Source of the DNA: an uncultured Mycoplasmatota bacterium
GTDB taxonomy: Bacteria; Bacillota_I; Bacilli_A; RF39; UBA660
Direction: 5' to 3'
Assembly: GCA_900551105.1 (NCBI GenBank)
Contig: URUT01000015.1
Coordinates: forward strand, 1 to 23,865
DNA length: 23,865 nucleotides
In this document: positions 15,526-23,540 of the stretch, one piece after another
How the letters are laid out: each line of letters starts with the position of its first letter
How positions within the stretch are numbered: the stretch's first letter is position 1
The notes under the pieces: model-generated
What the model saw: the letters and a program-made list of their open reading frames with translations, nothing else
What the model was told of the DNA's origin: nothing
Databases searched by the model: none
Program-made: the position numbers and the translations under genes

Positions 15526-15777
15526 ATGGAGTTTATTGCAAAAAATTATTTTCTAATAATAATCATTGCAGCTTTCCTATTATTTGCATTAATTGGATAT
15601 ATAGTTGACAGTGAAAAACGTAAAAACAAAAAATTAAGTGAGCCAACTAAAAGCCAAGAAAATGTCAAAGAAGAAAGAAATGAAAAAGCCGAAAATGAAG
15701 AAACTGATGAGTCAGAAATCCCTGAAATAGAAGAAGGAATCCCTGAAATAAGTGATGAAGAAGATCAAAACAACTAA
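15526..15777 (+). CDS. Small membrane protein with acidic tail
   Basis: An 83-residue protein: one N-terminal transmembrane helix (about 7-27), a short basic stretch (SEKRKNKKL), then a strongly acidic, Glu/Asp-rich tail (about 44-83) containing the near-repeat IPEIEEGIPEISDEE. The positive-inside rule puts the charged tail in the cytosol. I do not recognise a family. A good AGGAGG (15515-15520 region) and 28-base spacing from the DUF3048 gene suggest the same transcript. The terminator arms run into its last codons. It could be a small adaptor or membrane-tether protein, but there is no evidence for a function. Confidence 0.75.
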   Translation: MEFIAKNYFLIIIIAAFLLFALIGYIVDSEKRKNKKLSEPTKSQENVKEERNEKAENEETDESEIPEIEEGIPEISDEEDQNN

Positions 15778-15790
15778 TCTTCTTTTTTTT
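15758..15790 (+). terminator. Intrinsic terminator after the small acidic-tail gene
   Basis: AAGAAGAT (15758-15765) pairs with ATCTTCTT (15777-15784), an 11-nt loop, then a T-tract to 15790. The 5' arm is within the coding end. Confidence 0.8.
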
Positions 15791-15838
15791 ATCAGAAAAT
15801 CAAAAACAAAATATAACCTAGATATTTAAATAATAATT

Positions 15839-15847
15839 TGTTATAAT
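15839..15847 (+). promoter_or_regulatory. Extended -10 promoter of cdaA-cdaR
   Basis: TGTTATAAT (15839-15847) is a perfect -10 with the TGn extension and no clear -35; the nonamer is identical to the one before the two-component operon (7937-7945). Confidence 0.65.
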
Positions 15848-15870
15848 AAATATGCTAAAGGAGTGATAAA

Positions 15871-16689
15871 ATGACTTTTTCATCTATATGGGAAGTAGTA
15901 ACTAAAATTATAGATATATCCCTTGTATGGTTTATGTTTTACTACTTACTAAAAAATTTAAAAAATAACGTGAAATTAGTCCTAATATTTAAAGGAATTG
16001 TAATAATAATCATCATTAAACTATTAAGTGACTTGTTAAATCTATATACAATTGGCTTATTACTAGAATATGTAATTTCTTGGGGACCGCTTGCTTTAAT
16101 TATTATCTTTCAACCAGAGATTAGAGCCGTCCTAGAATCTATTGGTAGAAGCCAGTTACTTGGTAGACACAAAGTTCTTACCGTAGATCAAAGAGAAAGA
16201 GTAGTCTTTGAAATTACAACTGCTGTTGAGTACTTAAAACGTAACCGTATAGGAGCATTAATTGTTATAGAAAGAAATGTTTCACTTCAAGAATATATTC
16301 AGCCAGCAAATAAGATTTATTCTGATATTACTGCACCATTACTAGAAGCTATCTTCTTTCCACAAAACCCACTTCATGATGGTGGTGTAATCATTCAAGG
16401 AGATCGTATTACCTGTGCAGGAGCTGTCTTTAAAACCAGTATGAATCCAAATGTTAGTAAAAAATTAGGAACTCGTCACCGTGCAGCTTTAGGCGTTGCT
16501 GAAGAAACTGATGCTATCGCCCTTATCGTATCAGAAGAAACTGGCGCAATCTCTATTGCCGTAGATAGTAATATTAACTATAACCTAACTCTAGAAGAAT
16601 TTAAAATAATGTTATTAGAAGAACTAAAACCAAAAATGGAAGTTTTCTATGATGCAGACCAAAACGAAGAAGGTGAAGAAGATGAATAA
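15871..16689 (+). CDS. cdaA: Diadenylate cyclase CdaA (c-di-AMP synthase)
   Basis: CdaA makes the second messenger c-di-AMP from two ATP at the membrane. The 272-residue protein has three hydrophobic segments (about 15-28, 36-52, 59-79), then the DAC domain (about 105-235). The two catalytic motifs are seen: NPLHDGGVII (166-175), corresponding to the DGA motif, and GTRHRA (200-205), the RHR motif. In the usual CdaA the first reads HDGA; here Gly172 replaces Ala, a mild change. AAGGAGTGAT precedes the ATG. It overlaps cdaR by 8 bases, the usual order. The customary third gene, glmM, is absent. Confidence 0.96.
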   Translation: MTFSSIWEVVTKIIDISLVWFMFYYLLKNLKNNVKLVLIFKGIVIIIIIKLLSDLLNLYTIGLLLEYVISWGPLALIIIFQPEIRAVLESIGRSQLLGRHKVLTVDQRERVVFEITTAVEYLKRNRIGALIVIERNVSLQEYIQPANKIYSDITAPLLEAIFFPQNPLHDGGVIIQGDRITCAGAVFKTSMNPNVSKKLGTRHRAALGVAEETDAIALIVSEETGAISIAVDSNINYNLTLEEFKIMLLEELKPKMEVFYDADQNEEGEEDE

Positions 16690-18037
16690 AATATTTAAAC
16701 CATTTATACTCTTCTTTAAAATGATCTATAAGTTTATAGATAAAGCTATCGTTGTTCCAATAAGCCGTCTAGTTTATAGAATAAACGAAATCAGCCGTAA
16801 TAATAGTGGAAAACTAGAAAGAATATTAAATAGACCAAACGTTCTACTTTATATATCCCTATTTAGTGCAATAGCTTTATTCATATTAATTGATACTAAA
16901 GCAATTAACTTAGTAACTGATGAAGCAGAAATTTTATCAGATCAAAAAGTAAATATAATTTACAATGAAGAAGCTTATGTAGTAGACGGAGTACCAGACA
17001 CTGTAGATATTACCTTAATTGGTCGTAAAAGTAGCCTATACCTAGCAAAACAACTTGGTGAACATGAAGTAGTACTTGATTTAAGTGGCTATGGAGTAGG
17101 GACCTATAAAGTAAAATTAAAATATAACCACAGTGTAGACTCTGTAGATTATAAATTAGACCCAGGAACTATTTCCGTTAAAATCAGTGAAAAAATCAGT
17201 GATGTTAAAACTTTAGACTATGACTTATTAAATGAAGATAAGCTAGATAAAAAACTAAGTATTAAATCAGTAGAACTAGACCGCAGCGAAATAATCGTAA
17301 AGGGTAGCAAAGAAACCCTAGACAAAGTAGCTAAAGTAAAAGCTCTAGTAGACTTAGAAGCAGCAAAATTAACAGAAAAAGGAACATTTACCGTAGACTC
17401 AATCATGCTAGCAGCTTATGGATCTGATGGTAAGAAAATAGATAACGTAGAAATCGTTCCATCAAAAATAAGTGCTTCTGTAACAGTTGATTCATACTAT
17501 GCAGAATTACCTGTTAAAGTAGTTACTACTGGAAGTATGAGTAGTGGTTATGCTTTATCAAGCTTAACAAGCTCAGTAACTAAAGTAGGTGTATATGGTG
17601 ATGAAGCAGAAATTAAAAAACTATCATACATTGAAGCAAAAATAGATATTAATAAATTAAGTAGTGATAAAAAATTCAGTGTAACACTAACCAAACCAGC
17701 AGGAGTAAGATACTTAAGTGAATCAAATACAACCGTAGAGGTAAAACTAGATACTGAATCAAGCAAAGAATTTGAAGGTGTAATTGTTGAATCAATCAAC
17801 TTAGGAACAAACTACTCTGTAAACGCGGTAAGTGAAAGTGACCGTACAATCACCGTAATAGCTAAAGCTGCATCATCTGTTCTAGAAGGACTAGACACAT
17901 CAAAAATTAAAGCATACATAGACCTAAGTGGCTATGGCCCAGGAACTTATGACGTACCAGTAAAAGTTAGCTCAGACGATGTAAGAATCAACCTAGTACC
18001 TAAAACAACAACTGTCAAAATTAAAATTTACAACTAA
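16682..18037 (+). CDS. cdaR: CdaA regulator CdaR (YbbR-domain protein)
   Basis: A 451-residue YbbR-repeat protein, the usual membrane partner and modulator of CdaA. After a cytosolic N-terminus comes one transmembrane helix (about 54-71); the rest is extracellular and consists of several YbbR domains, seen from recurring patterns such as DLSGYGVGTYKVKLKY and DLSGYGPGTYDVPVKV. The start at 16682 (ATGAATAA overlap with the cdaA stop) has AGGTGA 5 bases upstream (16671-16676); an in-frame ATG at 16649 lies deeper in cdaA with no ribosome binding site and is rejected. Confidence 0.93.
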   Translation: MNKIFKPFILFFKMIYKFIDKAIVVPISRLVYRINEISRNNSGKLERILNRPNVLLYISLFSAIALFILIDTKAINLVTDEAEILSDQKVNIIYNEEAYVVDGVPDTVDITLIGRKSSLYLAKQLGEHEVVLDLSGYGVGTYKVKLKYNHSVDSVDYKLDPGTISVKISEKISDVKTLDYDLLNEDKLDKKLSIKSVELDRSEIIVKGSKETLDKVAKVKALVDLEAAKLTEKGTFTVDSIMLAAYGSDGKKIDNVEIVPSKISASVTVDSYYAELPVKVVTTGSMSSGYALSSLTSSVTKVGVYGDEAEIKKLSYIEAKIDINKLSSDKKFSVTLTKPAGVRYLSESNTTVEVKLDTESSKEFEGVIVESINLGTNYSVNAVSESDRTITVIAKAASSVLEGLDTSKIKAYIDLSGYGPGTYDVPVKVSSDDVRINLVPKTTTVKIKIYN

Positions 18038-18066
18038 AAAAGGAAACGACTAATCGTTTCCTTTTA
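18036..18066. terminator. Bidirectional intrinsic terminator between cdaR and clpB
   Basis: AAAAGGAAACG (18038-18048) pairs with CGTTTCCTTTT (18055-18065), 11 bp, loop ACTAAT. The T-tract is stronger on the minus side, towards clpB. The clpB stop codon (18050-18052) lies in the loop. Confidence 0.85.
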
Positions 18067-20170
18067 TTATGAACTCGTTATTTACTACATCAATCGTAAC
18101 TAAACTATTATACTTTATCTCCTCATTAATAATACTCTTAGCAAGAAGTGTCTCTATATTTCTACTAACAAATCTCTTAATAGGTCTAGCACCATACACC
18201 TCATCATAAGCACTATTAATAATAAAATCTTTAGCTCTAGAAGTTAACTCCAACTTGATTTTCTTATCAATTAATCTATTTTGAATATCCAAAATAATTT
18301 TATCAAGAATCTCATAAACAACATTCTTAGATAAAGAATTAAATATAATAATTTCATCAATACGATTAATAAACTCCGGTTTAAACGTTTTTCTAAGTTC
18401 ACTCATTACAAGTTCATTTTTATCTTTACTATTATCTAGAATATATTCACTACCTAAATTAGAAGTCATTATAATTATTGTGTTCTTAAAATCAACACAT
18501 CTTCCTTGAGAATCTGTAATTCTACCATCATCTAAAATCTGTAATAAAATATTAAATACATCACGATGTGCTTTTTCTATTTCATCAAATAAAACAATAC
18601 TATATGGATTTCTTCTAACAGCTTCCGTTAACTGTCCACCCTCATCATAACCGACATATCCTGGAGGCGCTCCAACTAATCTAGAAACAGAGTGGGCTTC
18701 CATATATTCACTCATATCAATTCTAATAATATGTCTTTCATCATCAAATAGTTCATAAGCAAGGGTCTTAGCAACCTCAGTTTTACCGACTCCAGTAGGC
18801 CCTAAAAATATAAATGAACCAATAGGTCTATTAGGATCCTTAATACCAGCTCTAGCTCTAATAATTGCCTCACTAACTAAATGCAACGCTTCATCTTGCC
18901 CCTTAACTCTAACCTTTAAATTATTCTCTAAATTTAATAACTTATCTTTTTCATTGCTAGCTAGTTTACTAACAGGAATATTGGTCCATTTAGAAATAAT
19001 CTTTGCGATAGATTCATCATCAACAACATCACTTAGTATAGCATTTTTATCACTAGCCTTTAACTCATCAAGTTCCTTTTCAAGTTTAGGAATAACCCCA
19101 TGCTGAAGTCTTGCAACTTTTTCTAAATCATATCTAGCCTCAGCATACTCAAGCTCTCTATTAGCATTTTGAATTTCTTCCTTCTTATTATTTATTTGGG
19201 CATTAATTGACTTTTCTTCTTCCCAATCTTTTCTAAGCTTTTCTTCCTTAGACTTTAAATCAATAAGTTTAGCATCAATCTCTTTAATTCTTTCCTTAGA
19301 AAACTCATCTTTTTCCTTTTTCAAAGCTTCTTTCTCAACTTGCAATCTTAAAATAGACTTTGTTAAAGTATCTAAACTAGTAGGCACTGACTCAAGCTGC
19401 ACTTTAATAGTAGCACAAGCCTCATCAATTAAATCAATCGCTTTATCCGGTAAAAATCTATCGGTAATATATCTATCTGCAAGGGTAGCAGCAGCAACTA
19501 ATGCTTTATCCTTAATAGTAACCCCATGATATACCTCAAATCTGCTCTTTAAACCACGCAAAATTGTAATTGTATCAATAACGCTAGGCTCAGCAACTAA
19601 TACTTTTTGAAATCTTCTTTCTAAAGCACCATCCTTTTCAATATACTTACGATACTCATTTAAAGTAGTTGCTCCTATACAGTGAATCTCACCTCTAGCA
19701 AGCATTGGTTTAAGCATATTTCCAGCATCCATTGCTCCTTCCAAAGCACCAGCACCAACTATCATGTGAATTTCATCTATAAACATAATAATGTTACCAT
19801 CAGAGTTTTTAACCTCTTTAAGTACAGCTTTAAGTCTTTCTTCAAATTCACCTCTATACTTAGCACCTGCAATCAAAGCACCCATGTCAAGTTCCCAAAT
19901 GTGTTTGTTTTTTAAGTTTTCTGGAACATCACCCTTAACAATTCTTTGAGCAAGTCCTTCTACAATTGCTGTCTTACCAACACCTGGTTGTCCAATAAGT
20001 ACAGGATTATTTTTAGTTTTTCTAGATAATATTCTTGTAATAGAACGTACCTCATCATCACGGCCAATAACTGGATCTATTTTACCAGACTTAACCGCCT
20101 CAACGATGTCACGACCATACTTCTCTAAAGGATTTTTAAGGCCTTCTTGATAAACTTGTTCTTCATTCAT
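18050..20170 (-). CDS. clpB: ATP-dependent disaggregase ClpB, form without N-domain
   Basis: ClpB is a hexameric AAA+ disaggregase that works with DnaK. The 706-residue protein has the first ATPase domain from its very start (EKYGRDIVEAVKSGKIDPVIGRD, Walker A GQPGVGKT 60-67, IMFIDEIH 128-135, pore loop KYRGEFEER 104-112), the long coiled-coil middle domain (about 270-375, the ClpB mark against ClpA/ClpC), and the second ATPase domain with GPTGVGKT (457-464) and the C-terminal GARPIKRFV. The 150-residue N-terminal domain of full-length ClpB is missing; AAGGAGGT (20177-20184) directly before this ATG shows that the start is real. Similar short forms occur in mycoplasmas. The gene is controlled by the CIRCE element upstream. 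Confidence 0.97.
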   Translation of the reverse strand: MNEEQVYQEGLKNPLEKYGRDIVEAVKSGKIDPVIGRDDEVRSITRILSRKTKNNPVLIGQPGVGKTAIVEGLAQRIVKGDVPENLKNKHIWELDMGALIAGAKYRGEFEERLKAVLKEVKNSDGNIIMFIDEIHMIVGAGALEGAMDAGNMLKPMLARGEIHCIGATTLNEYRKYIEKDGALERRFQKVLVAEPSVIDTITILRGLKSRFEVYHGVTIKDKALVAAATLADRYITDRFLPDKAIDLIDEACATIKVQLESVPTSLDTLTKSILRLQVEKEALKKEKDEFSKERIKEIDAKLIDLKSKEEKLRKDWEEEKSINAQINNKKEEIQNANRELEYAEARYDLEKVARLQHGVIPKLEKELDELKASDKNAILSDVVDDESIAKIISKWTNIPVSKLASNEKDKLLNLENNLKVRVKGQDEALHLVSEAIIRARAGIKDPNRPIGSFIFLGPTGVGKTEVAKTLAYELFDDERHIIRIDMSEYMEAHSVSRLVGAPPGYVGYDEGGQLTEAVRRNPYSIVLFDEIEKAHRDVFNILLQILDDGRITDSQGRCVDFKNTIIIMTSNLGSEYILDNSKDKNELVMSELRKTFKPEFINRIDEIIIFNSLSKNVVYEILDKIILDIQNRLIDKKIKLELTSRAKDFIINSAYDEVYGARPIKRFVSRNIETLLAKSIINEEIKYNSLVTIDVVNNEFIIKGND

Positions 20171-20214
20171 AATAATAACCTCCTTTTTATTGTTTAATTA
20201 AAACAACTGTAACT

Positions 20215-20242
20215 ATTATACCACTTTTTTAGCACTTGTCAA
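20215..20242 (-). promoter_or_regulatory. Sigma-A promoter of clpB
   Basis: On the minus strand TTGACA (20242-20237), 16-bp spacer, TATAAT (20220-20215). The -35 box lies within the CIRCE element, so HrcA binding would block polymerase. Confidence 0.85.
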
Positions 20243-20255
20243 TAGCGAGTGCTAA
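20229..20255. promoter_or_regulatory. CIRCE element (HrcA operator)
   Basis: TTAGCACTT, 9 bases, GAGTGCTAA. The consensus is TTAGCACTC-N9-GAGTGCTAA; only the last base of one half-site differs. It overlaps the clpB -35 box and lies 61 bases before the gpmI-like gene on the other strand. hrcA itself is not in this window. Confidence 0.95.
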
Positions 20256-20264
20256 AAAATAATA

Positions 20265-20293
20265 TGGAACGATTTATTTGAATATGATAAAAT
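20265..20293 (+). promoter_or_regulatory. Possible promoter of the gpmI-like gene
   Basis: TGGAAC (20265-20270), 17-bp spacer, TAAAAT (20288-20293); weaker than the others here. It starts ten bases after the CIRCE element. Confidence 0.4.
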
Positions 20294-20315
20294 AAAAGCA
20301 GAAAGAAGAAATAAT

Positions 20316-21824
20316 ATGAAAAAAATATTAATGATAATCCTATCGGGATTTGGAATAAACGAAAATACAAATGGTAATGCAGTAAAAAACGCCAACATGG
20401 AATACTTTAACTATTTATGGAATAACTATCCTCACAGTACCCTAGAAGCATCAGGAAAAGCCGTAGGTCTTCCAGAAGGAGTAAGTGGCAACAGTCAAAT
20501 AGGGCACCTTACTATTAGTATTGGTCAAAAAATCAAACAAAAATACACAATATTAGAAGAAATGCTTGATTCTAAAGAAATAGTAAACCAAGAATCATTT
20601 AAACAAATGATAAATAATTTAGATAATCATACATTACACTTAATGGGTTTAGTAACGGATGCTACCATACACAGTAATATTAACTACATGATTAAATTCA
20701 TAAATATTTTAAAAGAGCAAGGCGTAAAAAATGTTGTATTTCACGCTATAACCGACGGGGTTGATACAGGAACAAAAACCTCAGTAAATTATATTAAACA
20801 AATTGAAGAAGCGTTAAAGAAAACTGAAATAGGAATCCTTGGCTCCGTAAGTGGAAGATATTATTTAGAAGGACCAGAAAACAAAACTGAACGTCTTCGA
20901 AAATATTATGACCTTATAGTAAGCGGAATAGGTTTTAACATTCTAAATTATGAAACCGCAATAAACAATCTATATATAAAAAACATAACAGATGAATTTC
21001 TTCCACCAATGCTATTAAATGGAAAAAACACTATTAAAAATGGCGATACTATCTTATGTTTAGATTACGATATAATTAGTAAAAATCTCCTAAAATCATT
21101 AAAAGATTCGGAATTTACCTCATTTATTACAAAAGAATTTTCTGATTTAAATATTTATACATTATTTCCTAATCTAGAACTTAAAAATGTTATTCCATTA
21201 TTATCATTTGACCAAAGCAAGATTTATTCTTTAGGAGAATATTTTAAAGATTTAAAATTAACACAAGCGCGCATAGCTGAAACAAATAAATATAAATCTG
21301 TAACATATTACTTTAATGCTGAAAAATGTAATAAGTATCCATTAACCACTAATTATTTACTACCAAGTCCCAATGTTGTTTCTTATAGTGACACTCCTCT
21401 TATGAGTGCTATCGATATAACGAAACAAGCAAAGAAATGTTTAGATCAAGACGTTGACTTCATCCTTGTTAATTATTCAAATCCCGATTCACTAGCTCAT
21501 ACAGGCAATATATCTGCCACCATAAAAGCACTAGATTCTCTCGACAAAATACTAAAGAATCTAATTGAATGTGCAAACGATAACTTTTATAATGTTATAA
21601 TTACCTCAGACCACGGAAACTGTGAAACAATGTTAGATGCTAATAATAATCCGCTTTTTAATAATACTAACAATCCAGTACCATTTATAATATTAGATAA
21701 AAAAATCACTTTAAGAGAGAAAGGAGACTTAACAAACGTAGCACCAACACTTTTAAAGTATATGGATATTAAAATTCCTGAAACAATGCAAAATACCAAA
21801 AATTTAATATTAGATGATATGTAA
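20316..21824 (+). CDS. gpmI: iPGM-family protein, probably not an active phosphoglycerate mutase
   Basis: The 502-residue protein has the full layout of cofactor-independent phosphoglycerate mutase: GNSQIGH with the nucleophile Ser60, His119 in TIHSN, RIAETNKYKSVT, LLPSPNV, MSAIDITK, NPDSLAHTGN (Asp391, His395), TSDHGN (Asp432, His433) and NPVPF. But key residues differ from the canonical enzyme (B. stearothermophilus numbering): Asp12 is Ser10 (LSGFG), His462 is Asn450 (NNTNNPVP), Arg153 is Val149 (DGVDTG), and the NFRxDR motif with Arg261 and Arg264 has become LDYDIIS. Both metal sites and the substrate-binding arginines are therefore damaged. It may have another substrate or be a non-catalytic paralogue. 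AGAAG precedes the ATG; no strong ribosome binding site is seen. Confidence 0.85.
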   Translation: MKKILMIILSGFGINENTNGNAVKNANMEYFNYLWNNYPHSTLEASGKAVGLPEGVSGNSQIGHLTISIGQKIKQKYTILEEMLDSKEIVNQESFKQMINNLDNHTLHLMGLVTDATIHSNINYMIKFINILKEQGVKNVVFHAITDGVDTGTKTSVNYIKQIEEALKKTEIGILGSVSGRYYLEGPENKTERLRKYYDLIVSGIGFNILNYETAINNLYIKNITDEFLPPMLLNGKNTIKNGDTILCLDYDIISKNLLKSLKDSEFTSFITKEFSDLNIYTLFPNLELKNVIPLLSFDQSKIYSLGEYFKDLKLTQARIAETNKYKSVTYYFNAEKCNKYPLTTNYLLPSPNVVSYSDTPLMSAIDITKQAKKCLDQDVDFILVNYSNPDSLAHTGNISATIKALDSLDKILKNLIECANDNFYNVIITSDHGNCETMLDANNNPLFNNTNNPVPFIILDKKITLREKGDLTNVAPTLLKYMDIKIPETMQNTKNLILDDM

Positions 21825-21894
21825 AATAATTAAAAAAATAAGTAAATATAATGCGTTTATTTATTTTTTTTTATATAATAAAATAGGTGATGAT

Positions 21895-23244
21895 ATGAAT
21901 TATAATATTCTAAGAGCAAATGATATTAGAGGAGAATATCCATTTGATGTAAACAAAAAGATAGCAATTATTATTGGAAAAGCCTTTGGAACGTATTTAA
22001 ATCAAATAAACATAGAAGAATGTATTATCGGCCACGATAATCGTATAAGTAGTAAAGAATTAACAGAAGGTTTAACAGAAGGTTTACTAGCAAGCGGTGT
22101 AAATATCATAGATATTGGGTTAGTTACCACTCCAATGTTTAACTTTGCATCAATTACCCTAAAAAAAGAATACGGTATTATGATAACCGCAAGTCATAAT
22201 AAAGCATCGGACAATGGATTTAAAATTTTTGGAAAAGACTTTCTTCATCTTAAGCAAGAAGAGCTAAAAAAAGTTTATCAAATAATAAAAGAAGAAAATT
22301 TTATTAAAGGAGAAGGTTCAATTACAAATTATGATATCAAAAAAGAATATATAGAAATGTTAAAATCCAAATTCGGTAAGATAAATAAAAAAATAGCAGT
22401 GGACTGCGGCAATGGTACAGCAAGTATTATTATTAAAGATATCTTTTCTAATATTTTTAAAGAGGTAACATATTTAAATTGCGAAAGTGATGGATCATTT
22501 CCAATTCATAATCCTGATCCAAATGAAGAAGAAAATTTAAAATGGTTAAAATCAGTAGTGAAGTTGCGAAATTTAGATTTAGGTATTGGTATAGATGGTG
22601 ATGCTGATCGTGTTGGTATTATAACGGATAAAGGAGTTATGATAGGGACTGACTTACTAATTGGTATTCATGCACGTGACATTATACCAAATAATGATAA
22701 TAAAAATGTAATATTAGACGTTAAATGTTCATGTGCATTAATTGAGGATTTAAAGAAAATAGGCGCAAATGGCATTATGGTCAAAAATGGTTCAGCATAT
22801 ATTGAAAGCGTTATGCATGACACTCCAGCCCTTATCGGTGGTGAATACTCTGGTCATATCTTTTTTAAAGATGATTATTACGGTTTTGATGATGGAATAT
22901 ATGCTGCCCTTCGTACTGCTAAGCTTATTGAGAAACTAAATATTCCAGCTAATAATTTACTTGATGGCTTTGAAAAGTATTATAATTCACCAGAAATCAG
23001 AATAGATGTTTCAGATGATATCAAATTTAAATTAGTAGACAAAATAAAAAATTACGCTATAAGTAAAAAATATGATTGTAATTTATGTGATGGTGTAAGA
23101 GTGAACTATCAAGATGGTTTTTCTTTAGTAAGATGCAGTAACACATCCCCACAAATAACTTTAAGGTTTGAAGCCAAAGATGAAAATACACTAAATCAGA
23201 GAAAAGAAGAATTTTTAAATATTATTAATGAAAATATTAAATAA
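21895..23244 (+). CDS. Phosphoglucomutase/phosphomannomutase family enzyme
   Basis: A 449-residue alpha-D-phosphohexomutase. Family motifs are complete: the phosphoserine loop ITASHNKASDNGFK (Ser100), metal-binding DGDADR (234-239), sugar-binding GGEYSGH (315-321) and the phosphate-binding RCSNTSPQITLRFEA near the C-terminus. N-terminal RANDIRG is typical of ManB/AlgC-type enzymes rather than GlmM. It interconverts hexose 1- and 6-phosphates; glucose or mannose cannot be told from the sequence. The ATG at 21895 has AGGTGAT (21885-21891). An in-frame ATG at 21814, inside the preceding gene, would add a 27-residue extension unlike the family. A TATAAT at 21874-21879 may mark a promoter. It overlaps the small convergent gene by 8 bases. 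Confidence 0.94.
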   Translation: MNYNILRANDIRGEYPFDVNKKIAIIIGKAFGTYLNQINIEECIIGHDNRISSKELTEGLTEGLLASGVNIIDIGLVTTPMFNFASITLKKEYGIMITASHNKASDNGFKIFGKDFLHLKQEELKKVYQIIKEENFIKGEGSITNYDIKKEYIEMLKSKFGKINKKIAVDCGNGTASIIIKDIFSNIFKEVTYLNCESDGSFPIHNPDPNEEENLKWLKSVVKLRNLDLGIGIDGDADRVGIITDKGVMIGTDLLIGIHARDIIPNNDNKNVILDVKCSCALIEDLKKIGANGIMVKNGSAYIESVMHDTPALIGGEYSGHIFFKDDYYGFDDGIYAALRTAKLIEKLNIPANNLLDGFEKYYNSPEIRIDVSDDIKFKLVDKIKNYAISKKYDCNLCDGVRVNYQDGFSLVRCSNTSPQITLRFEAKDENTLNQRKEEFLNIINENIK

Positions 23245-23527
23245 AAAATGTTGGGCCTCCACTAGACTTAGGTTTAATTGATTGTTTAATTTCTGACTTA
23301 TTATGTTTTGGATAATCAATGATTATCCTTTCTTTTTTTATTGGAGTAGAATTATTATTGATGGTAGTTTTATTAAAACGATTGCCAATATTATTAAAAT
23401 TACTTATTACTGTTTTAGCATTTTTTATTATAGGTTTTGTATCATTTATAATAGGCAATACATTCTTAGCAATTCTTAGTCCTTTAGACAAACCGCCTAA
23501 TACTCTAAATACAGTTCCTTGATTCAT
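23237..23527 (-). CDS. Small hypothetical protein
   Basis: A 96-residue basic protein. GAGGTGAT (23533-23540) is 5 bases before the ATG, which strongly favours this strand over the overlapping plus-strand frame. The N-terminal half (1-50) is a helical segment with Lys and Ile/Val and a repeat-like PIINDTKPIIKNAK; the C-terminal half is polar, ending KPKSSGGPTFFI. This looks vaguely like the VrrA/YqfQ type of small proteins, but I am not sure of it. No signal or transmembrane helix. It converges with the phosphohexomutase gene, overlapping by 8 bases. Confidence 0.6.
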   Translation of the reverse strand: MNQGTVFRVLGGLSKGLRIAKNVLPIINDTKPIIKNAKTVISNFNNIGNRFNKTTINNNSTPIKKERIIIDYPKHNKSEIKQSIKPKSSGGPTFFI

Positions 23528-23540
23528 ACTAAATCACCTC

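Noticed and set aside
21814..21894. 27-residue N-terminal extension of the phosphohexomutase
   Set aside because: It starts inside the previous gene without a ribosome binding site. AGGTGAT and the family-typical N-terminus mark 21895 as the start.
23319..23522. A 67-codon plus-strand frame rich in Leu/Ile that looks like a membrane protein
   Set aside because: No ribosome binding site before it. The opposite strand has GAGGTGAT at the right distance, and the hydrophobic look follows from reading a Lys/Asn/Ile-rich gene backwards.
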